A stretch of DNA of 64,000 nt from Sphingomonas corticis (GCF_012035195.1 NZ_JAAVJH010000003.1:310001-374000), one strand, 5' to 3'. Positions 1-11,108 are shown, counted from the first letter of the stretch. The notes: a model not told the origin generated them from the sequence alone. Translations and numbers: made by a program.

Positions 1-2
1 TG

Positions 3-551
3 ACGCTGCCGCGCACGATTGCCGGCGCGCCCAAGCTGGGCTTCTTCCCCGGCTCCACGATCGGCAATCTGACGCCGTGGGCGGCGACCGACCTGCTGCG
101 CGCGATGCGCGCCTCGCTGGGCGAGGGGGCGATGCTGCTGATCGGCATGGACCGGATCAAGGCGCCCGAGGTGCTGGTGCCCGCCTATGACGACGCGGCG
201 GGGGTGACGGCGCGGTTCAACCTGAACCTGCTGGAGCGCATCAACCGCGAGCTGGACGGCGACGTCCCGATCGACGCCTTCCGCCACGAGGCGCGCTGGA
301 ACGACGACCGTGCGCGGATCGAGATGCACTTGACGGCGACGCGCGACGCCGCGTTCCACGTCGACGGCCGCCCCTTCGCCATCGCCGCGGGCGAGTCGAT
401 CCACACGGAGAACAGCCACAAATACGGCCCGCGCGACGCGCGCATCCTGCTGCGCGGCGGCGGGTGGACGCCGCTGCGCGAGTGGACCGACGACGACGGG
501 CGGTTCGCCGTCATCCTGGCGGAGGCGCAGGCGGAGCGCGTGGCGCCTTAG
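3..551 (+). CDS. egtD: EgtD, L-histidine N-alpha-methyltransferase, C-terminal part
   Basis: The window opens inside this gene; about 182 codons remain, with no start in view. The product resembles the C-terminal half of EgtD (methyltransferase family 33), which trimethylates histidine to hercynine with SAM in ergothioneine synthesis. Visible family motifs are LGFFPGSTIGNL near the beginning (SAM-domain strand), FNLNLLERINRELDGD in the middle, and IHTENSHKY, part of the histidine-binding region, near the end. An EgtB partner would be expected upstream, outside the window. The gene ends in TAG and is followed by a repeat-rich gap and convergent glmM. Assignment is strong from motifs; activity is inferred. 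Confidence 0.9.
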   Translation, partial: TLPRTIAGAPKLGFFPGSTIGNLTPWAATDLLRAMRASLGEGAMLLIGMDRIKAPEVLVPAYDDAAGVTARFNLNLLERINRELDGDVPIDAFRHEARWNDDRARIEMHLTATRDAAFHVDGRPFAIAAGESIHTENSHKYGPRDARILLRGGGWTPLREWTDDDGRFAVILAEAQAERVAP

Positions 552-564
552 GCGACGGTGGGCG

Positions 565-784
565 CGAAGACACGAAGTAGGAAGGAAAAAGGCGGTTCGC
601 GCAGAGGCGCAGAGACGCAGAGGGAGTTCGGCCTTGGCGACGTCTCGCGTCAGCGCGACAGGATCAGCTTTCAGCGCCGGTTCCTGAGCCGCCTGCGGCG
701 ACTCGCCCTACAGCAGCAGGCGGATCTCTCGCGCCTCCGCGCCTCCGCGCGATTCAATCTCCTTCTCCTCCGCGCGTTCGCGTG
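565..784. repeat. Intergenic repeat cassette related to the GxxExxY-flanking repeats
   Basis: This gap between egtD and glmM carries short GC-rich repeat units. On the left are GCGCGAAGACACGAAG (about 569-584) and GCAGAGGCGCAGAGACGCAG (about 601-620). On the right are CGCGCCTCCGCGCCTCCGCG (about 729-748) and CGCGTTCGCGTGAA near 773-786. The right side is roughly the reverse complement of the left, so the segment can fold as a large imperfect hairpin. An apparent 75-codon frame across it has low-complexity composition and I do not call it a gene. The units resemble the arms around the nuclease-like gene at 9827 and the cassette near 35.5 kb. Confidence 0.5.
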
Positions 785-789
785 AACCG

Positions 790-2130
<1,341 letters not shown>

Positions 2131-2189
2131 GCGCCCACCCTTCGCCTTCGCTGCGCGGCCTTTAGTCCGAACGCGTGAAAAGAGCGAGA

Positions 2190-3426
2190 ATGTCGCAAGC
2201 CACCCGCATCCTGTTGTCGCTCGTCGCGGGCCTTCTCGCCGGAATCGCGCTCGCCGCCTTCGCGCCGGGGGCGGTGGAGCCGGTGGCGGAGGTGGCGCAG
2301 CCGATCGGAACGGCGTGGCTGAACGGGTTGCAGATGACGATCGTGCCGCTGGTCGTCAGCCTGCTCGTCACCGGCATCGCCGCGACGGCGCAGGCGGCCA
2401 GCGCGGGGCGGCTGGCGGCGCGCGCGATCGGACTGTACCTGGCGATGATGACGGCGTCGGCGGTGCTCGCCTCGCTGCTGACGCCGCTGCTGCTGGAGCT
2501 GTTCCCCATCCCCGCGGCCTCCGCCGCCAGCCTGCGCGGGGCACTGTCCGACCTCGGCCCGGTCCCGCCCTCGCCCAAGCTGGGCGACTTCATCGCCGCG
2601 GTGGTCCCCGCCAACGTGGTCAAGGCGGCGGCGGAAAGCAGCTTCCTGTCGCTGATCGTCTTCACGCTGATCTTCGCCTTCGCGATCCTGCGCGCGTCGG
2701 CGGAGGCGCGCGACCTGCTGGTGCGGTTCTTCACCGCGCTTCGCGACGTGATGCTGATCGTGATCGACTGGGTGCTCTACGCCGCGCCGGTGGGCGTCGG
2801 CGCGCTGGCGCTGGTGGTCGGCGCGCGCGCGGGAACGGGGGCGTTCGGCGCGCTGGTCCATTACATCCTGATCGTCTCCGCGGTGGGCTGGATCATCACG
2901 ATCGCGGCCTATCCGCTGGGCATCCTCGGCGGCCGGGTCTCGCCGGGGCGGTTCGCGCGCGGGCTGCTGCCGGCGCAGGCGGTCGCGGTGAGCACGCAAT
3001 CCTCGCTCGGCTCGCTGCCCGCGATGCTGGAAGGTGCGCGCGGGCTGGGCGTGCCCGTGACCACCGCGGGCGTGACGCTGCCGATCGCGGTCGCGATCCT
3101 GCGCGCGACCGGGCCGGCGATGAACCTGGCGGTGGCGATCTATGTCGCGACGTGGTTCGGCGTCGCGATCCCGCCCGCGATCATGGCGACCGCCGTCATC
3201 GTCGCGACGCTGACGTCGCTCGGCTCGGTCAGCCTGCCCGGCAGCGTCAGCTTCCTGTCCGCCATCTCGCCGATCGCCTCCACCATCGGCGCACCGGTGG
3301 CGCCGCTCGGCCTGCTGGTGGCGGTGGAGACGCTGCCCGACATCACGCGGACGCTCGGAAACGTGACGATGGACGTCGCCACCACCGTGCTGCTCGCGCG
3401 TTGGAACGGCGATGAGGAGAGTGGCG

Positions 3427-3449
<23 letters not shown>
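2190..3449 (+). CDS. Dicarboxylate/amino acid:cation symporter (DAACS family)
   Basis: About 419 residues of a polytopic inner-membrane protein of the sodium:dicarboxylate/glutamate symporter family (GltP/DctA type). About eight hydrophobic segments are seen, starting with [18 protein letters not shown]. The substrate-binding re-entrant region is recognisable as serine-rich [11 protein letters not shown] around residue 275, followed by a conserved [22 protein letters not shown] stretch. I chose ATG 2190 because the in-frame GTG at 2175 lacks a ribosome site, whereas AGAGCGAG precedes the ATG. Its 3' end overlaps the next gene by 23 nt, suggesting co-transcription. The substrate (dicarboxylate or acidic/neutral amino acid) cannot be fixed from sequence. 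Confidence 0.88.
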
Positions 3450-4422
<973 letters not shown>

Positions 4423-4448
4423 TATCCTCCCCGTGCCGGAGAGGAGAC

Positions 4449-5405
4449 TCAGACCCGATCGGCCGGCGCCAGCACGCACGCGCCGCCGGTTTCGACCTGG
4501 ATCGTGGCGTGGCCGATGCCGAAGCGGTCGTGGAGCATCGCCTGCGTGGTGCGCAGGAACTCGTCGCCGGGGTGGCCGGCGGGGATGCACAGGTGCGCGG
4601 TGAGGCCCGGCTCGGTGGTGGACATCGGCCAGATGTGGAGATCGTGCACCTCGCCGACGCCGGGCAGGGCGGCGAGCGCGGCCTGCACCCTGTCATAGTC
4701 GATGCCGCGCGGGACGGCGGCGAGCGACATCTCCACCGTCTCGCGCAGCAGGCCCCAGGTCTGCGCAAAGATCACCGCGGCGATCACCAGGCTGACCAGC
4801 GGGTCGATCCAGCCGATGCCGGTCAGGTAGATCGCGATGCCGGCGACCACCACGCCGGCGGAGACCAGCGCGTCCGCCGCCATGTGCAGGTACGCGCCGC
4901 GGATGTTGACGTCGCCCTCGCGCCCGCGCGCGAACAGCCAGGCGGTGAGCGCGTTCACCGCGACACCCGCCGCGGCCACCGCGGACACGGCCAGGCCGGG
5001 GACGTGCGGCGGCTGGCCGAAGCGCTGCACCGCCTCCAGCGCGATGGCGCCGATCGCGACCAGCAGCAGCAGCGCGTTGGCGAGCGCGGCGAGGATGGTC
5101 GACCCCTTCAGCCCGTAGGTGAAGCGCTTCGACGGCGCCTTGCGCGCCAGGGCCGCCCCGCCCCAGGCGACGGCGAGGCCGAGCACGTCCGACAGGTTGT
5201 GCCCCGCATCCGCCAGCAGCGCCATCGAGCCGAACGCGAACCCCGCCGCCGCCTCCGCGGCGACATAGGCGAGGTTGAGGCCGATGCCGATCGCGAAGGC
5301 GCGGTCCCAGCGGTCGGGCGGCGCGGCGTGGCCGTGGCCGTGGCCGTGGGCATGCCCGTGGTGCTGGCCGTCGCGGTGGTGATGGTGGTGGTGGCCGTGA
5401 CCCAT
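4449..5405 (-). CDS. Cation diffusion facilitator (Zn/Co/Cd efflux, CzcD/ZitB type)
   Basis: 318-residue inner-membrane metal/H+ antiporter. The N-terminus is very His-rich (MGHGHHHHHHRDGQHHGHAH and on), a presumed metal sensor or chelator. Six membrane segments follow. Metal-site residues are visible in LLADAGHNLSDV and HMAADALVSAG, the paired HxxxD sites of CDF proteins. A cytoplasmic domain (ALPGVGEVHDLHIWPMSTTEPGLTAHL) ends the protein. The open frame continues 64 codons upstream, but that part crosses a repeat and has no family similarity, so I start at the ATG opening the His-tract. Zinc is the likeliest substrate. Confidence 0.93.
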   Translation of the reverse strand: MGHGHHHHHHRDGQHHGHAHGHGHGHAAPPDRWDRAFAIGIGLNLAYVAAEAAAGFAFGSMALLADAGHNLSDVLGLAVAWGGAALARKAPSKRFTYGLKGSTILAALANALLLLVAIGAIALEAVQRFGQPPHVPGLAVSAVAAAGVAVNALTAWLFARGREGDVNIRGAYLHMAADALVSAGVVVAGIAIYLTGIGWIDPLVSLVIAAVIFAQTWGLLRETVEMSLAAVPRGIDYDRVQAALAALPGVGEVHDLHIWPMSTTEPGLTAHLCIPAGHPGDEFLRTTQAMLHDRFGIGHATIQVETGGACVLAPADRV

Positions 5406-5480
5406 GCGCGCGTGCGTATCACCGGCGGGGCGGGTGATGCTAGCGCATCGGGGAGCGCGGAATGGGGAGGGGCGGGCGTG

Positions 5481-5579
5481 CCTCGTCATAACGGGCTCGT
5501 CCCGGCATCCACGGCGCGACGTCTTCCGCGGCGGAGGGTCGCGGCACGGTGGACCCGGGACGAGCCCGGTGTGACGAGG
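5481..5579. repeat. Inverted repeat (REP-like hairpin, CGTCAT-CCGGGCTCGTCCCGG family)
   Basis: Two arms of about 31 nt face each other. The left, 5481-5512, contains CGGGCTCGTCCCGG and then CATCCAC. The right, 5549-5579, contains GTGGACCCGGGACGAGCCCG and then GTGTGACGAGG. Related arms occur at 31691-31730 and 35341-35373. It lies in the 500-nt gap between the CDF gene and rplI. This is a dispersed, probably non-coding hairpin. Apart from it, that gap holds only a possible micro-gene at 5709 and a terminator at 5845. Confidence 0.7.
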
Positions 5580-5708
5580 CGGAAACAAGTCTTGCATTCA
5601 GACGGATGGATTTCCGTCAAGCCTTTTTTGCGCGGAGGCAGGAAACCATCCCGGCGGCCGCGCATTCATCGCACCGACAGCTTCGGCTGGCCGATCAGGA
5701 TAGGTCAG

Positions 5709-5786
5709 ATGAAACAAATTATGCCGCTCGTTCTAGCACTTGTCCCCTTTGCCGTCGTGTGCGGCGCGTGCGTGGCGGTGCCGTAG
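5709..5786 (+). CDS. Possible 25-residue hydrophobic micro-protein
   Basis: ATG-initiated frame of 25 codons (MKQIMPLVLALVPFAVVCGA, then CVAVP): a Lys start, a hydrophobic core and two Cys, like a tiny lipoprotein or membrane peptide. The local sequence (5690-5750) is less GC-rich than its surroundings. A strong hairpin followed by TTTTT lies 59 nt downstream in the same orientation, which suggests a plus-strand transcript ends there. There is no good ribosome site (only a weak AGG). I recognise no family. It could equally be chance. Confidence 0.3.
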   Translation: MKQIMPLVLALVPFAVVCGACVAVP

Positions 5787-5844
5787 GAGCGCAAACGAGC
5801 CCCCCGGCGTCGCGACCCTCCCCCCCCGCTAGCGACGCCAACGG

Positions 5845-5880
5845 AAAGGCCCGCCGGGATCGCTCCCGGCGGGCCTTTTT
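5845..5880 (+). terminator. Rho-independent terminator between 5709 region and rplI
   Basis: Perfect 15-bp stem: AAAGGCCCGCCGGGA at 5845-5859, loop TCGC, complementary arm 5864-5878, then extra T residues on the plus strand. On the minus strand only TTT closes the stem. It can serve the convergent rpsF-rpsR-rplI operon, but its T-tract favours plus-strand transcripts. Confidence 0.85.
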
Positions 5881-5905
5881 GTCGCCTGCAACGGACCGGA
5901 GCGGC

Positions 5906-6505
5906 TTACGCCTGCTCCGGCTCCTCGGCGCGCGGCGTCTCGGCGGTGGCGCCGGGTTCCGCGTTGGGGTCGTAGTCCTCGGTGAAGCCGCCCTGGTCGC
6001 GGCCTTCCTCGAACACCTGCGCCATGACGTCGACGCCCTGCGCCTGCATCTCGGCCTCCTCGGGCGAGCGCGCGACGTTGACCTTCACCGTCACGACGAC
6101 TTCGGGATGCAGCTGCACCTTCACGTCGTACACGCCGATCGCCTTGATCGGGCGATCGAGCACGACCTGCGACTTGGTCACCTTGTGACCGTCGGCCTGC
6201 AGCGCCTCCACCAGGTCGCGCACCGCGACCGAGCCGTAGAGCTGGCCGGTGTTCGACGACTGGCGGATCAGCGTGATCTGCGCGTCCTTGAAGCTGCCGG
6301 CTTCCTTCTCCGCGTCGCCGCGGCGGGCGGCGTTGTCGCTCTCGATGCGGGCGCGGTTGGCCTCGAAGACCTTCCGGTTCGCCTCGTTGGCGCGCAGCGC
6401 CTTCTTGCGCGGCAGCAGGAAGTTGCGGGCGAAGCCGTCCTTCACCTTCACCACGTCGCCGATGCCGCCGAGCTTCTCGACGCGCTCGAGCAGAATAACG
6501 TCCAT
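5906..6505 (-). CDS. rplI: 50S ribosomal protein L9
   Basis: 199-residue bL9. The N-domain MDVILLERVEKLGGIGDVVKV, with the helix FARNFLLPRKKALRA, is diagnostic; a connecting helix and the C-domain (LYGSVAVRDLVEAL...) follow. The last 30 or so residues are an acidic Glu/Pro-rich tail beyond the usual 150-residue length, as often seen in this bacterial group. It is the last gene of rpsF-rpsR-rplI, 13 nt after rpsR. Confidence 0.98.
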   Translation of the reverse strand: MDVILLERVEKLGGIGDVVKVKDGFARNFLLPRKKALRANEANRKVFEANRARIESDNAARRGDAEKEAGSFKDAQITLIRQSSNTGQLYGSVAVRDLVEALQADGHKVTKSQVVLDRPIKAIGVYDVKVQLHPEVVVTVKVNVARSPEEAEMQAQGVDVMAQVFEEGRDQGGFTEDYDPNAEPGATAETPRAEEPEQA

Positions 6506-6518
6506 CTCGATCCGCTCC

Positions 6519-6743
6519 TTACTTCACGACGTAGGGCAGCAGGCCCAGGTGGCGTGCGCGCTTGATCGCCTGGGCGAGCTCGCGCTGCTTCTTCGCGCTC
6601 ACCGAGGTGATGCGCGAGGGGACGATCTTGCCACGCTCGGACACGAAGCCCTGGAGCAGGCGGACATCCTTATAGTCGATCCGCGGCGCGTCCTTCGCGC
6701 TGAACGGGCACGACTTGCGGCGGCGGAAAAACGGGCGCGCCAT
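6519..6743 (-). CDS. rpsR: 30S ribosomal protein S18
   Basis: 74-residue bS18, the usual length. [15 protein letters not shown] and [22 protein letters not shown] are hallmark segments. It binds S6 in the 30S platform. Its ATG overlaps the rpsF stop (TAATG), giving tight translational coupling that matches S6:S18 heterodimer formation. A Cys remains at residue 12. Confidence 0.98.
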   Translation of the reverse strand: MARPFFRRRKSCPFSAKDAPRIDYKDVRLLQGFVSERGKIVPSRITSVSAKKQRELAQAIKRARHLGLLPYVVK

Positions 6744-7159
6744 TATGCGTTCTCCTCTTCGCGCTCGCGGCGCGGACCACGATCACCCCGGTCGCCGCCG
6801 CGGTCGCCGCGGTCGCCACGACGCTCGCGGTCGCGCTCCTGCTTGCGCATCATGACGGTCGGGCCCTGCTCGTGCTCGTCCACGCGGACGGTCATGTAGC
6901 GGATCACGTCCTCGTTGATGCCGGCCTGACGCTCCAGCTCGGCGACGGTGTCGCCCGGCGCGTCGATCTCGAGCATCACGTAATGCGCCTTGCGGTTCTT
7001 CGCGATGCGATAGGCGAGGGAGCGCAGGCCCCACGTCTCGGTCTTCACGACCTTGCCACCGTGGTCGGTGACGATCTTCGTGGCGTTTTCCGCCAGCGCG
7101 TCCACTTGCGCCTGTGCCAGGTCCTGGCGCGCAAGGAACGTGTGCTCGTACAGAGCCAT
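6743..7159 (-). CDS. rpsF: 30S ribosomal protein S6
   Basis: 138-residue bS6 starting [14 protein letters not shown]; the conserved core ([20 protein letters not shown], then RYMTVRVDE) covers about 100 residues. The C-terminal tail is charged and repetitive: [15 protein letters not shown] followed by RREREEENA. The frame stays open far upstream, but the family start is the ATG at 7159; the upstream part is antisense to another gene. First gene of the rpsF-rpsR-rplI operon. Confidence 0.98.
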   Translation of the reverse strand: MALYEHTFLARQDLAQAQVDALAENATKIVTDHGGKVVKTETWGLRSLAYRIAKNRKAHYVMLEIDAPGDTVAELERQAGINEDVIRYMTVRVDEHEQGPTVMMRKQERDRERRGDRGDRGGDRGDRGPRREREEENA

Positions 7160-7321
7160 GCGTTCGCTTTCGTGTTGGCCGATCGCTGACATGGCCCCGT
7201 GCCATGCCCCTCCGGCTGTCGTCTTTTCCGCGCCGGCCGAGCCAGCGGGACGCGGGCCTGTAGCGGGGGACGCGCGAAAACGCAACCGGATCGAAAGGAT
7301 GGCGGGCGCAGGGACGCGGGC

Positions 7322-8770
7322 ATGGACATGCGACCGATCGACCGCCTGGAGGCGGCGCCGCGCCACGGGCTGGGGCTGGCGGCGGTGCTGATCGCCGCCG
7401 TCGCGGCGCTGGCGGCGGGATGGGTCGGGTTCATGGCCTCCGACGACGAGCTCTACTGGCACGGCGCGATGGCGTGGCTGACGCAGCCGCCGGCCGCGGG
7501 GGCGGACCATTGGTCGACGCGCTTCCCGCTGGTGCTGACGTTCGCGGGCGTGCTGCGCGTGATGGGGCAGGGGTACGCCGCCTTCGCCGTCACCGCGCTG
7601 ATCTTCTACGTCCTGCTGGTCGCCGTGACGGGCGTCTATGCCGCGCGCGTCGCGGGCGCGCGGGCGGGGTGGATCGCGGCGCTGCTGACCGCCTCGCTGC
7701 CGGTGGTGGTCGGCAATGCGACCACCGTGTCGGTCGACCTGGTCGAGGCGAGCGCGCTGCTGGCCGGCGCGCTGCTGCTGGCCGACGCGGGCGCGGACCG
7801 ACGCGGGCTGATGCGCGCGGGCGGGGCGGGGATGCTGTTCGGCGTCGCGATCCTGTGCCGCGAGACCAGCGTGCTGCCGCTGGCGAGCCTGGGGCTGCTG
7901 TTTCTGCACGGCCGCCCGGTGCCGCGCGTGGCGATCCTGGCGGCGGGGGCGGGCTGCGCCGTGGTGCTGGGTGGCGAGGCGCTGTTCCAATACGCGCTGA
8001 CGGGCGATCCGCTGCGTCGCTGGACGATCGCCTTCCACCACGATTCGCACATCGACCGCGCCGCCAACATGGAGGGCAACGTCCTGCTGTGGCCGCCAAT
8101 CGACCCGCTGCTGGTGCTGCTGGTGAACGACGATTTTGGCTGGCTGTTCTGGCTGCTGCCGGTGGCCCTCGCATCGGGCGCGACGCGCGTGCTGCTGTGG
8201 CCCGGGCGGCGGCGGCTGGTGGTGGTGGCGGCGATGGCGGCGGCGAGCTTCCTGCTGGTCGCCGCGCTCCACACCAAGCTGGTGCTGAACCCGCGCTACT
8301 TCACGCTGCCCGCGCTGGTGGCGGTGATCGTCGTCGCCGCCTCAGCCGCGCGGATGCGCGCGGGGCGGCGCGCGGCGCTGCTGGGCGCGACGGTGGGCGC
8401 GAACCTGCTGCTGCTGTCGGCGGGGAACGCGCACCCGCACTGGCCGATGGAGGCGCTGGTGCGCGCGGCGGGCGACTTCCCGCGCGAGACGGTGGCGGGA
8501 CCGGCGGGCGACGTGCGCCGCGCCGCGCTGTCGCTGCGCTATGCCGGCCGCCGCAACGTGGCGGCGGCGCCGACGGCGCCGGGCGGGTTGCAGATCGCGC
8601 GTGCCGACGCGGGCGTCGCGGGGCGGATCGTCGCGCGCTATCCCTCGCCGCCGACGCGCCTGGGCGCGGTGGTGCGCGCGCTGGGCCTCGCCCCGCTGGT
8701 GCCCGCGCCGGTCGCGCGGCGGCTGTTCGCGCCCGCGCCGGACATGGTGCTGATCCGCCTGCGCGATTGA
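7322..8770 (+). CDS. GT-C-type membrane glycosyltransferase (PMT/ArnT-like family 39)
   Basis: About 482 residues, highly hydrophobic with ten or more predicted membrane segments. After the first helix the acidic motif [14 protein letters not shown] appears, the DD/DE site that binds the lipid-phosphate sugar donor in GT-C enzymes. The soluble C-terminal part is short. No family-defining substrate feature is visible, so the acceptor (lipid, glycan or protein) is unknown. I start at ATG 7322 ([11 protein letters not shown]); the in-frame sequence before it has no hydrophobic or family character. It stands alone, divergent from rpsF (about 160 nt apart) and upstream of fabD. Confidence 0.75.
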   Translation: MDMRPIDRLEAAPRHGLGLAAVLIAAVAALAAGWVGFMASDDELYWHGAMAWLTQPPAAGADHWSTRFPLVLTFAGVLRVMGQGYAAFAVTALIFYVLLVAVTGVYAARVAGARAGWIAALLTASLPVVVGNATTVSVDLVEASALLAGALLLADAGADRRGLMRAGGAGMLFGVAILCRETSVLPLASLGLLFLHGRPVPRVAILAAGAGCAVVLGGEALFQYALTGDPLRRWTIAFHHDSHIDRAANMEGNVLLWPPIDPLLVLLVNDDFGWLFWLLPVALASGATRVLLWPGRRRLVVVAAMAAASFLLVAALHTKLVLNPRYFTLPALVAVIVVAASAARMRAGRRAALLGATVGANLLLLSAGNAHPHWPMEALVRAAGDFPRETVAGPAGDVRRAALSLRYAGRRNVAAAPTAPGGLQIARADAGVAGRIVARYPSPPTRLGAVVRALGLAPLVPAPVARRLFAPAPDMVLIRLRD

Positions 8771-8837
8771 CCCGGGCCGGTTGACCGCCACCGCCGCGCG
8801 CGCCTAGCAGCACCCTCCTTCGTGAAGGAGAGGTTTC

Positions 8838-9797
8838 ATGCGCGCGTTCATCTTTCCCGGGCAGGGCAGCCAGGCCGTCGGCATGGGCGTGGCGCTCGCC
8901 GCCGCCAGTCCGCACGCGCGCGAGGTGTTCGAGGAGGTGGACGACGCGCTGGGCCAGTCGTTGCAGAAGCTGATGGCGGAAGGACCGGCGGACGAGCTGG
9001 TGCTGACGGAGAATGCGCAGCCGGCGATCATGGCGAACGCCATCGCGACGCTGCGCGTGCTGGAGCGCGAGGGCGGCGTTCGGCTGGCCGACAAGGCGGA
9101 CTATGTCGCGGGCCACTCGCTGGGCGAATATAGCGCGCTGTGCGCCGCGGAGGCGCTGGACCTCGCCACCACCGCGCGCCTGCTGAAGACGCGCGGGCGC
9201 GCGATGCAGGCGGCGGTGCCGGTGGGCGAGGGCGCGATGGCCGCGCTGCTGGGCGCCGACGTCGAGAAGGCGGTGGTGATCGCGGGCGCCGCGGTGGACG
9301 CGATCCTGGCGGAGGGCGGCGAGGCGCTGGTCTGCACCGTCGCCAACGACAACGATCCGACGCAGGTCGTCCTCTCCGGCCATCGCGCGGCGGTGGAGCG
9401 CGCGGTGGCGCTGGCCAAGGAGATGGGCGCCAAGCGCGCGCTGCTGCTGCCCGTGTCGGCGCCGTTCCACTGCGCGCTGATGGAGGATGCGGCGGTGGCG
9501 ATGGAGGCGGCGCTGCTGGACGCGGACCTGCGCGCGCCGCTGGTCCCCGTGTTCGCCAACGTCGACGCGGCGGCGGTGGCGGAGCCCGGCGCGATCCGCC
9601 ACCTCCTCGTCCAGCAGGTGACGGGTCGGGTGCGCTGGCGCGAATCGGTGCTGGCGATGGCCGCGGCGGGGGTGACGGAGTTCGTCGAGTTCGGCGGCAA
9701 GGTGCTGGCGCCGATGGTGAAACGCATCGCGCCCGACGTGGAGGCGGTGAGCGTGGTTTCGATGCACGACGTGGAGGCGTTGGTTAAAAGGTTGTAG
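8838..9797 (+). CDS. fabD: Malonyl-CoA:ACP transacylase
   Basis: 319-residue FabD that loads malonyl groups onto ACP for type II fatty-acid synthesis. The start motif FIFPGQGSQ, the nucleophile elbow AGHSLGEYSA (Ser94), and the catalytic His in SAPFHCALM are all present. AAGGAGAG lies 6 nt before the ATG. It heads fabD-fabG-acpP-fabF-mltG, but a repeat-bounded nuclease-like gene separates it from fabG. Confidence 0.97.
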   Translation: MRAFIFPGQGSQAVGMGVALAAASPHAREVFEEVDDALGQSLQKLMAEGPADELVLTENAQPAIMANAIATLRVLEREGGVRLADKADYVAGHSLGEYSALCAAEALDLATTARLLKTRGRAMQAAVPVGEGAMAALLGADVEKAVVIAGAAVDAILAEGGEALVCTVANDNDPTQVVLSGHRAAVERAVALAKEMGAKRALLLPVSAPFHCALMEDAAVAMEAALLDADLRAPLVPVFANVDAAAVAEPGAIRHLLVQQVTGRVRWRESVLAMAAAGVTEFVEFGGKVLAPMVKRIAPDVEAVSVVSMHDVEALVKRL

Positions 9798-9803
9798 AGT
9801 TCT

Positions 9804-10232
9804 CGCGAAGACGCGAAGACGCGAAGATGGCGGATATCGAGGCAGCGGCGGCGGACGTCATCGACGTGTCGATGCGCATCCACCGCGAGCTGGGACCGGG
9901 GCTGTTGGAGAGCGTATACGAAACCGTGCTTGCCACCAAGCTTGCGCGGCTTGGCTATCGAGTGGCACGTCAGGTGCCGGTCTCCTTCTCTTTCGAGGAC
10001 ATGGTCTTCGATGGAGCGTTTCGCATCGACCTGCTGGTCGAGGACACGCTGCTGGTCGAAATCAAATCCGTCGACCGCTTCAATGCCGCTCATTTGAAGC
10101 AATTGCTTACCTATCTGCGCCTGACCAAGCAGCCCCTGGGGCTGCTCGTGAACTTCGGCGGAGCCACGCTTCGCGAAGGGCTTCGCCGGGTGGTGAACGG
10201 TCACGAACCCTTCGCGTCTTCGCGTCTTCGCG
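9804..10232. mobile_element. Repeat-bounded GxxExxY unit with perfect 23-bp inverted repeats
   Basis: The segment is bounded by 9804-9826 and 10210-10232, exact reverse complements of each other. Each arm is just under three copies of the 8-nt unit CGCGAAGA (or TCTTCGCG). The left arm abuts the ATG of the enclosed gene; the right arm encodes its last residues. The unit sits between fabD and fabG with no other extra DNA. No transposase is encoded and no target-site duplication is obvious. Calling it mobile is inference from its boundaries. Confidence 0.5.
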
Positions 10233-10243
10233 TGAACAAGTAA
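9827..10243 (+). CDS. GxxExxY protein, PD-(D/E)XK nuclease-like
   Basis: 138 residues. The name motif is seen as G25-LL-E28-SV-Y31. A PD-(D/E)XK-type core follows: Asp68 in FRIDLLV, then Glu78-x-Lys80 in LVEIKS, and Gln92 in KQLLTYL, which is why the family (PF13366) is placed in the nuclease superfamily. The biological role is unknown. Fatty-acid operons do not normally carry it, and its flanks are perfect inverted repeats. The final residues, EPFASSRLRVNK, are encoded by the right repeat. The only upstream ribosome-site-like sequence is the GAAG of the left repeat. Composition is a little less GC-rich than the fab genes. Confidence 0.88.
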   Translation: MADIEAAAADVIDVSMRIHRELGPGLLESVYETVLATKLARLGYRVARQVPVSFSFEDMVFDGAFRIDLLVEDTLLVEIKSVDRFNAAHLKQLLTYLRLTKQPLGLLVNFGGATLREGLRRVVNGHEPFASSRLRVNK

Positions 10244-10255
10244 GAGGAATTTTTG

Positions 10256-10993
10256 ATGTTCGAACTTTCCGGCATGACCGCCCTCGTCACCGGTGCCAGC
10301 GGGGGGATCGGGTCCGCGATCGCGCAGGCGCTCGCCTCGCGGGGGGCGCGGCTGGCGGTTTCGGGGTCGAACCGCGACAAGCTGGAGGCGTTTCGCGCGT
10401 CGTTGGCGGGGGATCACGTCGCCTTGCCGTGCGACCTGTCCGAGCCCTCCCAGGTGGACGCGCTGGTGCCGCAGGCGGTGGCGGCGCTGGGCAAGGTCGA
10501 CATCCTCGTCAACAACGCCGGCGTCACGCGCGACAACCTGGCCATGCGGATGAAGGACGAGGAGTGGGACCAGGTGATCCGCGTCAACCTGGAGGCCGCG
10601 TTCCGGCTGATCCGCGCCGCCGCCAAGCCGATGATGAAGGCGCGGTTCGGGCGGGTCGTGTCGATCACCTCCGTGGTCGGACAGACGGGCAATCCCGGCC
10701 AGGCGAACTATGCCGCGTCCAAGGCGGGGCTGGTCGGCATGTCCAAGGCGCTGGCGCAGGAACTGGCCAGCCGCAACATCACCGTCAATTGCGTCGCCCC
10801 CGGCTTCATCCGCTCGGCGATGACCGACGCGCTGCCCGACGCCCAGAAGGAGGCGCTGACGGCGCGCATCCCCGCCGGCACGCTGGGCGAGGGGACGGAC
10901 GTGGCCGCCGCGGTGGTCTATCTTTCCAGCCGCGAGGCGGGGTACGTCACCGGGCAGACGATCCACGTCAATGGCGGCATGGCGATGGTGTAG
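10256..10993 (+). CDS. fabG: 3-oxoacyl-[ACP] reductase
   Basis: 245-residue short-chain dehydrogenase. Dinucleotide site TGASGGIG at residues 12-19, NNAG at 86-89, and catalytic Ser139, Tyr152 and Lys156 (YAASK). The C-terminus [15 protein letters not shown] is typical of FabG. It reduces beta-ketoacyl-ACP with NADPH. ATG 10256 has AAGAGGA 7 nt upstream; the TTG one codon earlier is not needed. That ribosome site lies just outside the right arm of the GxxExxY unit. Confidence 0.97.
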   Translation: MFELSGMTALVTGASGGIGSAIAQALASRGARLAVSGSNRDKLEAFRASLAGDHVALPCDLSEPSQVDALVPQAVAALGKVDILVNNAGVTRDNLAMRMKDEEWDQVIRVNLEAAFRLIRAAAKPMMKARFGRVVSITSVVGQTGNPGQANYAASKAGLVGMSKALAQELASRNITVNCVAPGFIRSAMTDALPDAQKEALTARIPAGTLGEGTDVAAAVVYLSSREAGYVTGQTIHVNGGMAMV

Positions 10994-11108
10994 TAAGAGC
11001 CCGCCGTACGCCGAACGCCGCAACGACCGCCCTTGTCACGAAACGTCCTGCGTTCTACCTGCGTTCAGGATTAACCCAACGACCCCCCAATTCGAGAGAG
11101 GGACATTT

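Noticed and set aside
558..785. 75-codon plus-strand frame between egtD and glmM
   Set aside because: It runs across inverted repeats, is low-complexity Arg/Gln/Leu and has no family resemblance.
4423..4448. Terminator between the aldo/keto reductase and CDF genes
   Set aside because: TCCTCCCCGTGCCGGAGAGGAG is only a partial arm of the 54.6-kb repeat type and has no T-run.
7160..8272. Upstream extension of the rpsF frame
   Set aside because: The S6 family starts at ATG 7159; the extension is antisense to the glycosyltransferase.
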